From a virus, in IMG/VR virus record IMGVR_UViG_3300048837_000095, positions 1 to 30,803 of that record: DNA of 30,803 nt, one strand, 5' to 3'. Positions within the stretch are counted from its first letter, which is position 1; every line of letters begins with the position of its first letter. The notes below the pieces were generated by a model that saw only the letters and a list, made by a program, of their open reading frames with translations, was not told the DNA's origin and searched no databases. Positions 1 through 8,206 of the stretch are shown here, in pieces. Position numbers and translations under genes: made by a program.

Positions 1-124
1 CAGAGCCGGGACCGCCAGCAAGACCAACCGCTGCCCACAAAGCATCGAGTTGCTCGTCAGTGGTGTTCCGACGAACCTCATAGTTATCACGTTTGAAGAG
101 ATATTTCTGAGAGCCGTAAGCCAT
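1..124 (-). CDS. Start of an unknown protein downstream of the coat gene (partial)
   Basis: An open frame begins with ATG at 124 and runs off the left edge, giving about 41 residues that begin MAYGSQKYLFKRDNYEVRRN. A TAAGGA ribosome-binding sequence lies about 11 bases upstream. The gene is on the same strand as the coat gene and separated from it by about 75 bases holding a strong hairpin. Its place directly after the coat gene suggests a head-completion, adaptor or decoration role, but that is position only; I recognise no family in the visible part. Confidence 0.6.
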   Translation of the reverse strand, partial: MAYGSQKYLFKRDNYEVRRNTTDEQLDALWAAVGLAGGPGS

Positions 125-149
125 GTGTGTAGATTGTCCTTAGAGGAAA

Positions 150-185
150 TCCCTCCCGTAGCTTCGTAAAGCCAGAGGGGAGGGA
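150..185 (-). terminator. Hairpin between coat gene and next gene
   Basis: TCCCTCCC at 150-157 pairs perfectly with GGGAGGGA at 178-185, and GCTT at 161-164 pairs with AAGC at 169-172 around a CGTA loop. Read on the minus strand it lies between the coat stop codon and the next start. No clear U-tract follows, so it may be an attenuator or mRNA-stabilising hairpin rather than a full terminator. Confidence 0.45.
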
Positions 186-200
186 CCTATTTTACAGAGA

Positions 201-1502
201 TTAGCTCTGGTTGATGCGAACAATCCGACGACGATCACGGATGTTGGCCGTGAGAGCAACGTCGAAGCGGACACGGTGATCGCCAGTAGCGAACGAAGAG
301 TCGCGCCACATACGAACCGACACCGGAACCTTGCTGAGCGACTTGCGAGAAGCCTCGCCGGTCGCAGGCATAATCAGGTCCTTGGTGTTGACCACAACAG
401 CCTGCTTCTGGATGATGAAGCGAGGCTTGTAAGCAGTCGAGGCCGTACCAACCCACGTAATCACAGCGTTGTCAGCCGGAGCCGCAGTCACCGTGGCGTG
501 AGCAGTGTTGACGTTGATGTCGCCACCAGTACCCGAACCCGGAACGATGAACGCCGGGAAGACACGGAGAGCAGCGATAGCACCCGCACCGTCAGCAGTT
601 GCATCAGCCACAACCACATGCTGCGACAGACGACCGAGGCTCTGCTGAGCACGGTTATCGTAAGCAAACACGTTGGCAACAGTGAACACTTCGCCCTTCT
701 TGACGGTAGCGTTGGCACCGAGGCCGTCAACCGCAATGGTCTGGGACATGTACTGGCCCGGAGCCGCCGAGGTCGAGACTGCCTTGTAGTTGACGTTCTG
801 AGCAGCACCGTTAATGGCACCGTTCGTGCGAGTACCCGTGGTAAGCAGGGGAAGCTGCTGGGTGAACGCAGTCGGAATGCCGTTAATCTCGCCCTCGAAG
901 CCCTTGCGGAAGTTCGTGGTCGAGAGGCTATCAGTCGCCGGGTAGGCAACGATGGTGTTGGACAGAGCTTCACGGTCCTGATAGGCGAGCATCGAGCGGA
1001 GGTCCGACTCGTCCACACCTTCTTCCATCAGACGGGTGAAACCAGCCGCCATGTCACCGAAGTCCGAGATACCACCAGCAGGTGTGGTCGTAACCCAGTT
1101 GTTCGATGCAGTCGAGATGGCATCAAGAACGTGCTTGTCGATCTTTTCAGCAAGCTGGATAGCTGCATTCTTAAGAGCGACGTTCTGTCGAGCGGTGTCG
1201 ATGTCACGAATAGCCTGCCAATCGCTCCAGCCCATCGAGGTGCCGAAGGTGCGGTTAACCGTGAACTGTTCGGAACCGAAGACGGTATCCTGAACACCAG
1301 TCGTCAGATCGGCAACACCATTGACGGTTTCAGTAACCGTGTAGCGAGGACCAACCTGTTCCGAGACAGTAAATGCGTCTCGGTCATTCATTTCACCAGA
1401 ATACTGGTTCCACGTAACGAGGTCCGCCGAACGCAGAGCGTTCTGGAAAATAGCGGCAAACGAATTGAGGACCAGCTTGGCTTGATCTACCTGAACAGCC
1501 AT
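201..1502 (-). CDS. Major capsid (coat) protein, P22 type
   Basis: A 433-residue protein that would form the icosahedral shell. Length (P22 coat is 430 residues), alanine/threonine-rich beta composition and position after a scaffold and a 716-residue portal gene all fit the P22 gp5 coat family. A segment around residues 265-290 (KKGEVFTVANVFAYDN) resembles the small barrel domain seen in P22-type coats. ATG at 1502 has AAGGAAG about 9 bases upstream. The family call rests on architecture and gene order plus weak sequence resemblance; a distant HK97-fold coat outside the P22 family is the alternative. Confidence 0.85.
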   Translation of the reverse strand: MAVQVDQAKLVLNSFAAIFQNALRSADLVTWNQYSGEMNDRDAFTVSEQVGPRYTVTETVNGVADLTTGVQDTVFGSEQFTVNRTFGTSMGWSDWQAIRDIDTARQNVALKNAAIQLAEKIDKHVLDAISTASNNWVTTTPAGGISDFGDMAAGFTRLMEEGVDESDLRSMLAYQDREALSNTIVAYPATDSLSTTNFRKGFEGEINGIPTAFTQQLPLLTTGTRTNGAINGAAQNVNYKAVSTSAAPGQYMSQTIAVDGLGANATVKKGEVFTVANVFAYDNRAQQSLGRLSQHVVVADATADGAGAIAALRVFPAFIVPGSGTGGDINVNTAHATVTAAPADNAVITWVGTASTAYKPRFIIQKQAVVVNTKDLIMPATGEASRKSLSKVPVSVRMWRDSSFATGDHRVRFDVALTANIRDRRRIVRINQS

Positions 1503-1530
1503 AATTTATTACTTCCTTTTTGGATAGAGA

Positions 1531-2517
1531 TTACCCCCCCTTTTTGACAAAGAACATGTCAGAGAAGGCGTCGAGATCATCGGTATCCGGGTTGATCGCC
1601 GTGCGGGTCTTAGAACCTTTATTGACCTGCGGGGGTGGCGGAGCCTTGGATACCTTGGGTTCGGCTTTCCGAGTAGTTCCCTTGAACATAGCATTGATCT
1701 CGCCAAGAGCAAGCGTAGCTGCTAGTGGCCCACTCTGCACAAACTGCTTGGCTTCTTCCAAGTTATTGGCAAAGTAGTACAACACCTCAGGACCATGATC
1801 CAACGACTTAATGGTAGTGACCAAATAGTCACTGTAAGCCGGGTCAAGCCCATCAAATGCGCTTTCCAGACCCATTGTTTTATCAATGAAGTCTTCGTGC
1901 TGTTCAGTCATCGGGGTAAGCTTTTCAACCCACTGAGCCTGTAGGGCTTCGCGGGCAGCAGCTTCCTGACGCTGAGCAGTTTCCTGCGCTTCCTGTTCTT
2001 TTCGTGCTGTCCATTCCTTGTCTATGGTATGACGCGCCATATCGCGGATGTACTGAGGATCAAACTCACCGAGCGGATACTTATCAGAACCATCTTCGTT
2101 CTTAGCATCCGGGTTCGGAGCGTCGTCCTGTACGACAGGAGTGGCAGGCTTAGGAGCCTCGGTCTGCTGCTGCTGTTGGGCTGCTTGCAGTGCCGCAAGA
2201 GCACGTTCTGCTTCCCTAGCTTTAGCAGTTAGTTCGTTAATTCGTTCCTGATAGCGATTGACCTTCTTCTTCGGTTTATCATCAACCTTATCCTCGGAGT
2301 CGTCGTCCTCGTCAGGAGCCTCATCGTCAGCGGTTTCAATAGCCTCAGTGTTGTCTTCGTCATCAGCGTCGGTATCAACTTCGACGTTTGTGATCTTTGG
2401 CTCGTCATCCTCCGTCTTGAGTACCTGTGCCTTACCATCTAGCAAGCTAGTGAAAGCATCGAGGTCATCTGTATCCGGGGCAACAAAGTTCTGATCGTTG
2501 GTAGGTTCAATAGACAT
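1531..2517 (-). CDS. Scaffolding protein, P22-like
   Basis: A 328-residue, very acidic protein likely to guide coat assembly and then leave the procapsid. The first about 85 residues are Asp/Glu-rich. Residues about 85-130 are charged and Gln-rich (ending in a QQQQQ run) and probably form a coiled coil. A central helical region follows, and the C-terminus is short and basic before its last acidic segment, as expected for a scaffold whose C-terminal part binds coat. P22 scaffold is 303 residues. The gene sits between portal and coat, the usual place. ATG at 2517 is preceded by AAGGACC. The role is inferred from composition and order, not from a conserved motif. Confidence 0.75.
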   Translation of the reverse strand: MSIEPTNDQNFVAPDTDDLDAFTSLLDGKAQVLKTEDDEPKITNVEVDTDADDEDNTEAIETADDEAPDEDDDSEDKVDDKPKKKVNRYQERINELTAKAREAERALAALQAAQQQQQTEAPKPATPVVQDDAPNPDAKNEDGSDKYPLGEFDPQYIRDMARHTIDKEWTARKEQEAQETAQRQEAAAREALQAQWVEKLTPMTEQHEDFIDKTMGLESAFDGLDPAYSDYLVTTIKSLDHGPEVLYYFANNLEEAKQFVQSGPLAATLALGEINAMFKGTTRKAEPKVSKAPPPPQVNKGSKTRTAINPDTDDLDAFSDMFFVKKGG

Positions 2518-2566
2518 AGCTATTTTTGCGGTCCTTCACCGAATGCTGCTTTTGTTTTGCGAGTAT

Positions 2567-2616
2567 CCGGGAGAGGAGCGAGCGTAACCCCTCCCGGCTC
2601 GAAGTTGTTAGAGCCG
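2567..2616 (-). other. Two competing hairpins between portal and scaffold genes
   Basis: CCGGGAG at 2567-2573 pairs with CTCCCGG at 2591-2597, and CGGCTC at 2595-2600 pairs with GAGCCG at 2611-2616. The stems share bases 2595-2597, so they cannot both form fully. They occupy the gap of about 110 bases between the portal stop and scaffold start and could set relative expression of the two genes. No U-tract is present. Confidence 0.4.
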
Positions 2617-2627
2617 TCTGGCGACTC

Positions 2628-4778
2628 TTAGGCTACGCCCTGAGGAGCGGCCTGAGCTTGTGCGGCTTGCATTTGCTGTTGTTCCGACATCTGTTGCTGT
2701 CGTTCAGTCATTTGCTTGCCATGTTCGTGTGCATCAATCTCGATGTCAGCCTTTGTCAGTTTGAGACCACCCTCAAGAATTGCTTGAATGTCGTTTCGTT
2801 CTGAAAGCTCAGCATCGACCTGATTATCCGACAGAGCACGAATACGCTGCGTTTCAGCATTGTAAACGTCGATGATTAGCTTCTTAAGGTCAATTTCCTT
2901 ATCCACCTTAAGCTGCTGGTTCTCTTGCATGAGAGCCTGCATAGCCATTTCCATCTGCTGAACCTGAGGATCAGGTCCTTCCCGATCTTCTGGATCAAGG
3001 AACTGCTGCGGAATAGTCTTCTTGAGACGTTCGGCAAGATCATCAGCACCGGGCCAATCCTGTGCCTTCGCAACAAGATCGCCAGCCACTTGAAGAAGCT
3101 GTGGCCAAACTTGAACGGCGTCCATCATCGCCTGAGCAGCTTCAACCCGGCGGGTCGTGTAGCTTGCACCAGTCGCAAGAGCAACGTCGTAACGACCAAC
3201 GGATAGGTCAGGAGACCTTGGGTCGTTTGGATCATTGATCTTAAGGAACTTAGTCTTCTCGTCCTCCCCGATTACTCGGATAATACGAGTGCCGTCATAA
3301 ATCTGGCTGATAAGCTGGTTCATAACGTCACCAGCCTCAAGAACAGCAGCATTGCCGTTGTCATAATAAGTGATGGCCGCAATATCACCTTCACGCTGAC
3401 GAGCGTTAATGGCGCGACCAGAAGTTTCATTCGACCTGATACCCAGCGACGCATCGTGGATACCTGTAACGTCCTTCATATCCTGTACGTTAGCTTCTGC
3501 TTCCTGATGGAGAGCAGCCTGCCACTTGGGAGGATCAAGACGTTGGATATTCTGGCCGATGATAGCGTCATCAGACACCTTGATGAGAGGATCACGAGAC
3601 AAGTGAGCCTTGCGAAGCTCATCCTCGTACCCTTCCACTGCACTTTCTGTTGCAATCCACTGTGCCTTAGGGGCGTAGCCCAATTGCTCAGCCGCAACAC
3701 TGCGATGGAAGTTCCTCAGGCGTACTGAGTCCTTCATAAAGCGGACAATACCGTAACGGATGCGCTGACCAGCTACGTTGACCACTCGACCACTCATCCG
3801 AATAATCGGAACGCGGTTTAGACGATACTCATACGGGCCTGACAAGATGTCATAACCAGTAACCAAGTGCATTTGAGCGTAGGTGCAAGGAGCAACACGC
3901 GATTTAACGGGGTTGCCGTGCTTGCTGACCAGTTCATCAAGGTTCTCATCCACGAAGCGGACTGAACCGTCTTCAAAAAGGACAAGCAAGCGATCACGGT
4001 CGATCAATCGCCAGTATTCAGTTACCCGAATACCATCCGACTCGATCCAGCGATCAGAAACCATCTGTGAATATTCACGATTAGATAGCTCAGAAGGCTT
4101 TGCATCCGGCCATTTACGTTCAAAATCCTTTGTAGGGATCAGATCGTCCACAAAACAGTGACGAGCATCGCGCCCAGTAGGATCAACACTCAGGCGGTCC
4201 CAAACAACACTCAAGGCGTCGTCAATAGGGCGAATGAAGATGTCTTGATCGAACACATCGTCCTTAGCGTACTCTACAGCGATGCGGAATGCACCATCGC
4301 CGCAGGACACAGCAGACTCAAAAGCGTTGTCGTACACCCTGTCAGCCCGGCTTTGGGTTTCAACAGAGCGAACAAGGTCTGCTCGAATGTCAGCGAGGTC
4401 TTTATCGCCTTCCTCTGTAGGAAGAATCTTAACTCCTCGCTTGCTTTCACGCCAATCACCTACAAGTTGGGCGATGAACTGTGGTACAGAGTTAATAACG
4501 AGGCACGGAAGACCCTTACGCTGTTCTAGGACGATTGGGTCCCACTGCTGTCCAGCAGCAAAGCGTTTGTCTTCAAGTGCATTCTCGCGGTTGTCACGGT
4601 CGAAGTCATAGTCGAGTTGGTACTCTTCCCTCATATCCTGTAGGAAGTCCTCGACGGTATCAAAACCCTCAGGAACATAATCCTTTTCCACAGGAGAAGA
4701 GTCGTACCGAAGCACATCTACCTTCGTTGCGGTGTCAGTTACCTTTTGGTCTGACTTGGGGTTAGGTTTCTTCGCCAA
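2628..4778 (-). CDS. Portal protein, P22-like
   Basis: A 716-residue protein, close to the 725 residues of the P22 portal. It would form the dodecameric ring through which DNA enters and leaves the head. The N-terminal third carries the charged and aromatic pattern of the family, with a segment near residues 85-100 (FAAGQQWDP then VLEQRKGLPC) typical of P22-type portals. The last about 100 residues are Gln/Met-rich and helical (QMEMAMQALMQENQ and MTERQQQMSEQQQMQAAQ), like the barrel of P22 gp1. The start is TTG at 4776-4778, with AGGA 6 bases upstream, just 3 bases after the terminase stop codon, implying translational coupling. Confidence 0.88.
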   Translation of the reverse strand: MAKKPNPKSDQKVTDTATKVDVLRYDSSPVEKDYVPEGFDTVEDFLQDMREEYQLDYDFDRDNRENALEDKRFAAGQQWDPIVLEQRKGLPCLVINSVPQFIAQLVGDWRESKRGVKILPTEEGDKDLADIRADLVRSVETQSRADRVYDNAFESAVSCGDGAFRIAVEYAKDDVFDQDIFIRPIDDALSVVWDRLSVDPTGRDARHCFVDDLIPTKDFERKWPDAKPSELSNREYSQMVSDRWIESDGIRVTEYWRLIDRDRLLVLFEDGSVRFVDENLDELVSKHGNPVKSRVAPCTYAQMHLVTGYDILSGPYEYRLNRVPIIRMSGRVVNVAGQRIRYGIVRFMKDSVRLRNFHRSVAAEQLGYAPKAQWIATESAVEGYEDELRKAHLSRDPLIKVSDDAIIGQNIQRLDPPKWQAALHQEAEANVQDMKDVTGIHDASLGIRSNETSGRAINARQREGDIAAITYYDNGNAAVLEAGDVMNQLISQIYDGTRIIRVIGEDEKTKFLKINDPNDPRSPDLSVGRYDVALATGASYTTRRVEAAQAMMDAVQVWPQLLQVAGDLVAKAQDWPGADDLAERLKKTIPQQFLDPEDREGPDPQVQQMEMAMQALMQENQQLKVDKEIDLKKLIIDVYNAETQRIRALSDNQVDAELSERNDIQAILEGGLKLTKADIEIDAHEHGKQMTERQQQMSEQQQMQAAQAQAAPQGVA

Positions 4779-4781
4779 TGT

Positions 4782-6188
4782 TTATCCTGCCATCCAGCCG
4801 TTAGGGGAATTAAGAACGGGAGGAACGTAAGCCGCTCTCTCCTTTCTAGTGATTAGGTCTCTTTCGCTTTTTTCGCTACGACGCCTTCCGGTTAGTTTGT
4901 CGAACAGTTCGGTAAGACCCCACACTAGGGCGTCAACTCGGTCAGGAGAACCCATACCGTTACCTCTGATGTTGTCCACACTGAACGTACACATCTGATC
5001 TTCAAGCTTGTCGTGACGACCAACGTGATGGATGCGGTTCTGTTCGTACAGAGAAGAAATAGGCTCGGCTCGAATGTACTTCCCTCGGCTGGCGTGTACT
5101 AGCTTAGGAGTGATGCTGCGATCTACCGCCTTGATAACAGAAGCCACCATTTCGCCGCCCTGATTTTTCTCAGCGACAATCTTGTCTGCTTCCCACTTGC
5201 GGTACAGATTAACAGCGCGACGTGCCCACTCTTCGGGAGAACCTTTCAGCGAGCCGTCTTCGAGCACGTAACCTCGTGCGTATCCATCTGTGTCACGACC
5301 AAGGCCGACAACAACAATACCTGTCTCGTCACTTCCCTCTTCGTTACTCGTAGCCGGGTCAACAGCCACGATCACTCGTTCGAGGTCGAGAGGAGCATCG
5401 GTCACTCGATTAGCGTCGATCCCGCTGCGCTGCCAAAGAGCGCCGGGGATGTCGTCGAGGATTTCAGCTTCAAGTTCCTGACGACCAAGGCGAGTACCTT
5501 CGTACTCTTCTGTGATCTTCTTAAGGAACGGAGCAGCGAGGTTCCCTGCGTTGTCGTAGGTCCGACCCTTCGTTACCACCGTGTCTTTGTCATTCAAGAT
5601 TTTCTTGATGAGTTCAAGTGGACGAGGAGTCGTCGTGATAACTTGCTGCGGCTTTTCACCCAAGCGAAGGCCCATCTGGACCTGATCCCACGTAGCCTGC
5701 ATGTACTTCCACTTGGCGATCTCATCACACCACGCGAAGTGATGCTGAGGGCCGCGAAGCTGGTCAGGCTCAGTAGCGTTGTAGGTTTCTGCGATTGACC
5801 CGTTCGGCCAGACAAGCTGTCTGTTGGTCGGGTAGTAGGTCGGCATGAAATCGGGAGGAGAGATAGCAAGGATGCCGCTCTCCCCATCGACCATGACTTT
5901 CCGGCAGTCAGCCGCCGTTTCACCCACTAGAGCGATGCGACAGCCGGGATGCTCGAAAGCCATCTTGCGAACCCACTCAGCACCGCACCGGGTCTTACCA
6001 AATCCGCGACCTGCAAGAAGCAGCCACGTAATCCAGTCACCCTCAGGTGGAAGTTGATTGGGTCGTGCCCAGAAGGGCCAGTGCCACTTTAAGGCAGCAA
6101 GCTCCTTCGCGGACAGCTTTGATAGCTCTTTATTCCGAGCTTCCTCGTCTAGCGAGGCGAGCAATTGCGCTGGTGAAATCTGCGACAT
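4782..6188 (-). CDS. Terminase large subunit (TerL)
   Basis: The 468-residue packaging motor and genome-cutting nuclease. From the chosen start, Walker A is GRGFGKT (60-66), Walker B is FAWCDE (151-156) and the coupling region is ITTTPRP (184-190). The RNase H-like nuclease has its first aspartate in VIVAVDPAT (D277), a glutamate in IVAEKNQGG (E340) and a third acid in SPDRVDALVW (D419). I start at ATG 6188 (MSQISPAQ) because upstream codons would only repeat the end of the small-subunit gene in another frame. This leaves a 59-base overlap with that gene and only a weak AAGAAG site, so translation is probably coupled. Confidence 0.95.
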   Translation of the reverse strand: MSQISPAQLLASLDEEARNKELSKLSAKELAALKWHWPFWARPNQLPPEGDWITWLLLAGRGFGKTRCGAEWVRKMAFEHPGCRIALVGETAADCRKVMVDGESGILAISPPDFMPTYYPTNRQLVWPNGSIAETYNATEPDQLRGPQHHFAWCDEIAKWKYMQATWDQVQMGLRLGEKPQQVITTTPRPLELIKKILNDKDTVVTKGRTYDNAGNLAAPFLKKITEEYEGTRLGRQELEAEILDDIPGALWQRSGIDANRVTDAPLDLERVIVAVDPATSNEEGSDETGIVVVGLGRDTDGYARGYVLEDGSLKGSPEEWARRAVNLYRKWEADKIVAEKNQGGEMVASVIKAVDRSITPKLVHASRGKYIRAEPISSLYEQNRIHHVGRHDKLEDQMCTFSVDNIRGNGMGSPDRVDALVWGLTELFDKLTGRRRSEKSERDLITRKERAAYVPPVLNSPNGWMAG

Positions 6189-6690
6189 CTTCTTTGATCT
6201 TCTGTTCCATCTTGATGGCGTCACCGTCAGGACCGCTGATTTCAGTCCGTTCAATGAACATACCGAGGTGACGAGCCAGAAGCTCATGCCCTCGCAGCAG
6301 TGCGTTGAGGTTGCCTGCCTCTTCGGCAAGCTTGATTGCTTTCTGGATGCCCCTCAGAACGAAGTCCTTGGTGACATCTGTGTGATTGGAACGCTCCGCT
6401 CTTAGGCCGTCGATAGCGATGCGGATCGCCTGATTTTCCATAAGTTGATAAGCTACTTGCTTGGCGTTGTTCTGCGAGTAGCCTGCCCGCAGAGCTGCCT
6501 GAGTAGCGTTTAGGTCCTTGAGGTATTCCTCACAAAAGACCCGCTGACGATCCGACAAGCTGTCGATCACCGCCTGAATGTCTCCGGACTCGATTGCCTT
6601 GAGGGACTTCTGAGAAATTGTTTTACGCTGTTCGCGCTTCTTGGCCACCACCTTGTTGGTGTGCAAGGGGAGGCTTTTTGGTTCGGTCAT
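6130..6690 (-). CDS. Terminase small subunit (TerS)
   Basis: A 186-residue protein that recognises the packaging site and recruits TerL. The segment near residues 48-82 (RQRVFCEEYLKDLNATQAAL then RAGYSQNNAKQVAYQL) is the helix-turn-helix signature of the Terminase_2 family; the C-terminal half is helical and fits the oligomerisation core. I chose ATG 6690 because GGGGAG sits 8 bases before it. An upstream in-frame ATG at 6705 would lie only about 7 bases from the predicted transcription start. It is the first gene of the minus-strand structural operon. Confidence 0.93.
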   Translation of the reverse strand: MTEPKSLPLHTNKVVAKKREQRKTISQKSLKAIESGDIQAVIDSLSDRQRVFCEEYLKDLNATQAALRAGYSQNNAKQVAYQLMENQAIRIAIDGLRAERSNHTDVTKDFVLRGIQKAIKLAEEAGNLNALLRGHELLARHLGMFIERTEISGPDGDAIKMEQKIKEDVADFTSAIARLARRGSSE

Positions 6691-6718
6691 TTGGAAACTC
6701 CCCATACCTTATACACAT

Positions 6719-6747
6719 ATTATACCAAAAATCCCACCACTTGTCAA
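6719..6747 (-). promoter_or_regulatory. Sigma70-type promoter for the structural operon
   Basis: On the minus strand TTGACA (6742-6747) and TATAAT (6719-6724) are both exact consensus, with a 17-base spacer. Transcription should begin near 6712, leaving about 22 bases to the small-terminase start with its GGGGAG site. It implies host RNA polymerase reads the structural genes. Confidence 0.88.
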
Positions 6748-6781
6748 CAAAAAAATGAAGGACAACAGGAAAAATCTTCTC

Positions 6782-6810
6782 TTGACATTTTTCATTTTTT
6801 ATGCTACCCT
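6782..6810 (+). promoter_or_regulatory. Rightward promoter in the divergence region
   Basis: TTGACA at 6782-6787, a 17-base spacer, then TACCCT at 6805-6810 preceded by TG (extended -10). It lies back to back with the leftward promoter, with only 34 bases between the two -35 boxes, and would yield a long untranslated leader of over 1 kb before the first likely gene. Confidence 0.6.
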
Positions 6811-6814
6811 ATCT

Positions 6815-6863
6815 ATTCTATAGAATATATATAGAATATGAATATAGAATAAGGAATAGAATA
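6815..6863 (+). repeat. Four phased TAGAATA repeats with a palindrome
   Basis: TAGAATA occurs at 6821, 6832, 6845 and 6857, so copies lie 11-13 bases apart, close to one helical turn each. The palindrome ATTCTATAGAAT (6815-6826) overlaps the first copy. The block sits directly downstream of the rightward -10 box, where a bound protein would affect early transcription, or where strands might open at an origin. Confidence 0.7.
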
Positions 6864-7161
6864 AGCTAATAGAACCTTGGTAAAGTTCTAGGCTGGATGG
6901 GCCGTCTTGGGGTAGGTTCTGGTGAGGATGGGCGACCGTTAGGGAGCCTCACTGCTTGTCAAGGTCCGTCTCTTGACGAGACTATAGCCTAGAAGCCCCT
7001 CAGAGGCACCGTACAGAGGTTTTACGAGGGTGGGTGGTACTTGGGTAGCCTAGAGTTGCTGGCACGTCTCTACGGGGCTTAAAAAGCTTTATACTAAAAA
7101 CCCCGACTTGAAATTTTTTATGTTGCACAAGACCTAGACCCTTTGAGGCAAGGGGGTATAT

Positions 7162-7192
7162 CCCGTCCCACCCCTCCCCCCACCCCTACCCC
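7162..7192 (-). other. Potential G-quadruplex tract on the minus strand
   Basis: The plus strand carries runs of C (3, 3, 4, 6, 4 and 4 bases) separated by one or two bases. The complementary strand therefore has six G-runs with very short loops, meeting the usual four-run G-quadruplex pattern. It lies in the middle of the non-coding divergence region. Confidence 0.6.
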
Positions 7193-7270
7193 TGCATTAT
7201 TGCAAATGCGTCGCAATAGCACAATCCCCTCGGCCCCTCGCTCTGCTGAGAATGAAATGATAATGATATG

Positions 7271-7297
7271 CAATAGCATACACACACCATGCTATTG
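7271..7297. repeat. 9-bp inverted repeat CAATAGCAT/ATGCTATTG
   Basis: CAATAGCAT (7271-7279) and ATGCTATTG (7289-7297) are perfect complements around a 9-base spacer. Related half-sites GTCGCAATA recur at 7210 and 7309, and TGAGAATGA occurs on both sides of the repeat. This resembles a protein-binding cluster. Confidence 0.5.
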
Positions 7298-7370
7298 TTG
7301 AGAATGAGTCGCAATATAAGGTCGCCCCTTGATAGCGAGAGAGAACACACGCCTAACGCGCCCGCACGTA

Positions 7371-7517
7371 GCGCAACAATCTTGCTTTGTTAGCCCCAAT
7401 CCTGAAACATTCGACAAGTCACCGCCGCGTCGCACATCACAATCTTACGCTTTTACGCAACATTCTTGCGCCTCAGCAACAATCTTTCACAGCGCCCCTA
7501 TTCCACGCAACAATCTA
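7371..7517 (+). repeat. Iteron-like CAACAATCT repeats
   Basis: Direct repeats with core CAACAATCTT or close variants occur near 7371, 7437 (ATCACAATCTTA), 7456 (GCAACATTCTTG), 7475 (GCAACAATCTTT) and 7505 (GCAACAATCTAT). Spacing is irregular, from about 19 to 66 bases. The same ACAATC(C/T)TT string occurs at the -35 regions near 7629 and 7777. Possible roles are initiator or repressor binding sites. Confidence 0.5.
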
Positions 7518-7628
7518 TCAAAGTCTAGCCAAACAACGCAATAAAATAACACTTGCAATCCGCCCAATCCTCCCCCATATTCCAATCACCGAACGGCAAC
7601 GGGCTTCCAGCCTAGCGCCAATCGGGGC

Positions 7629-7657
7629 TTGACAATCCTTTGAGGCCAGTCTAAGCT
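7629..7657 (+). promoter_or_regulatory. Possible promoter with CTTGACA -35
   Basis: TTGACA (7629-7634) in the context GGGCTTGACAATCC, a 17-base spacer, then TAAGCT as a weak -10. The -35 context is nearly identical to that at 7777. Confidence 0.4.
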
Positions 7658-7776
7658 CTAAATATCGCTGAAAGAGTCCGCTAACGGGCTTGATTGCGAC
7701 AAGGCATAAGCAAAGGCGCTAGGCGCTTCCCTGCTAAGGTGCCAGCGTCCGGCCTAGGCGATAACAAAATTAGGGC

Positions 7777-7805
7777 TTGACAATCTTTCGGGGTTCAGAT
7801 AGCTT
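7777..7805 (+). promoter_or_regulatory. Possible promoter before the first small early gene
   Basis: TTGACA (7777-7782) in GGGCTTGACAATCT, a 17-base spacer and TAGCTT as a weak -10. It lies about 65 bases upstream of the small gene at 7872. Confidence 0.42.
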
Positions 7806-7871
7806 GAAAACATAGCAAGAAGACACAGCGAAAGCTGGCCGTCTGATTGCCAACCAAGAAAGGCTTGTGAC

Positions 7872-8066
7872 ATGAGCACAAGAAATGAACGCAAGCGTGC
7901 TGCTAAGGCCCGTAAACTGGAATTGCTTGCTGCACAAGCGCAAGCCTTTGCAATCGACGCCGAAAAGCAAGCGGTGAAAGCTGCACGCAATGAAGCATTG
8001 ATTGCCGTTAATAAATGGCAACGCCGCGGCACTCGCTGCATTTGCGACCCGGGGTTGGCTTGGTGA
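7872..8066 (+). CDS. Small basic alanine-rich protein, unknown
   Basis: A 64-residue protein. Residues 1-45 are rich in Ala, Lys and Arg and should form one amphipathic helix; the end has a Cys-x-Cys (CIC). ATG at 7872 follows AAAGG at a spacing of 8, and a CTTGACA promoter-like sequence lies upstream. It is the first plausible gene right of the divergence region, a position where small phage proteins acting against the host are often encoded. No family is recognised. Confidence 0.55.
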   Translation: MSTRNERKRAAKARKLELLAAQAQAFAIDAEKQAVKAARNEALIAVNKWQRRGTRCICDPGLAW

Positions 8067-8074
8067 TTTAACGC

Positions 8075-8103
8075 TTGACACGTCCTAAGCATGACGCTAA
8101 AAG
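8075..8103 (+). promoter_or_regulatory. Possible promoter downstream of the first small gene
   Basis: TTGACA (8075-8080) in ACGCTTGACA, a 17-base spacer and TAAAAG as a weak -10. Its CTTGACA core matches the other rightward sites in this region. Confidence 0.42.
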
Positions 8104-8206
8104 GCAATATATATCAGCAGGACGACACGTTCTAGCTTAGTGGCGCAAGCCTATGCTAGTCTGGACGTTATCCTTTAAGCCATAATCTAGGTTTAATCCT
8201 AGTGCA

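Larger units (their letters stand above)
6691..7871. other. Non-coding divergence region, possible origin or control region
   Basis: About 1.2 kb lies between the leftward structural and rightward early genes. Frames here are short, lack convincing ribosome-binding sites and show no protein-like composition. It holds opposing promoters, phased TAGAATA repeats, a 9-bp inverted repeat 100 bases apart (TTCTAGGCT 6886-6894 with AGCCTAGAA 6986-6994), a hairpin GTCTC/GAGAC at 6968-6982, a G-rich tract on the minus strand, an inverted repeat at 7271-7297 and multiple CAACAATCT-like repeats. This mix fits a regulatory region and possibly a replication origin; no sequence proves either. Confidence 0.6.

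Noticed and set aside
276-1547. Long plus-strand frame of 423 codons opposite the coat gene
   Set aside because: It is the antisense shadow of the coat gene: Arg/Ser/Val-rich, no ribosome-binding site, no protein motifs.
7371-7517. CRISPR array
   Set aside because: Repeats are short (about 10 bases), degenerate and irregularly spaced, with no unique spacers of equal length; the nearby Cas4-like nuclease is a common phage exonuclease type.
7329-7632. Two overlapping small frames of 71 and 81 codons in the divergence region
   Set aside because: No ribosome-binding sites, Ser/Pro/Arg-rich chance-like composition, and they overlie the repeat array.
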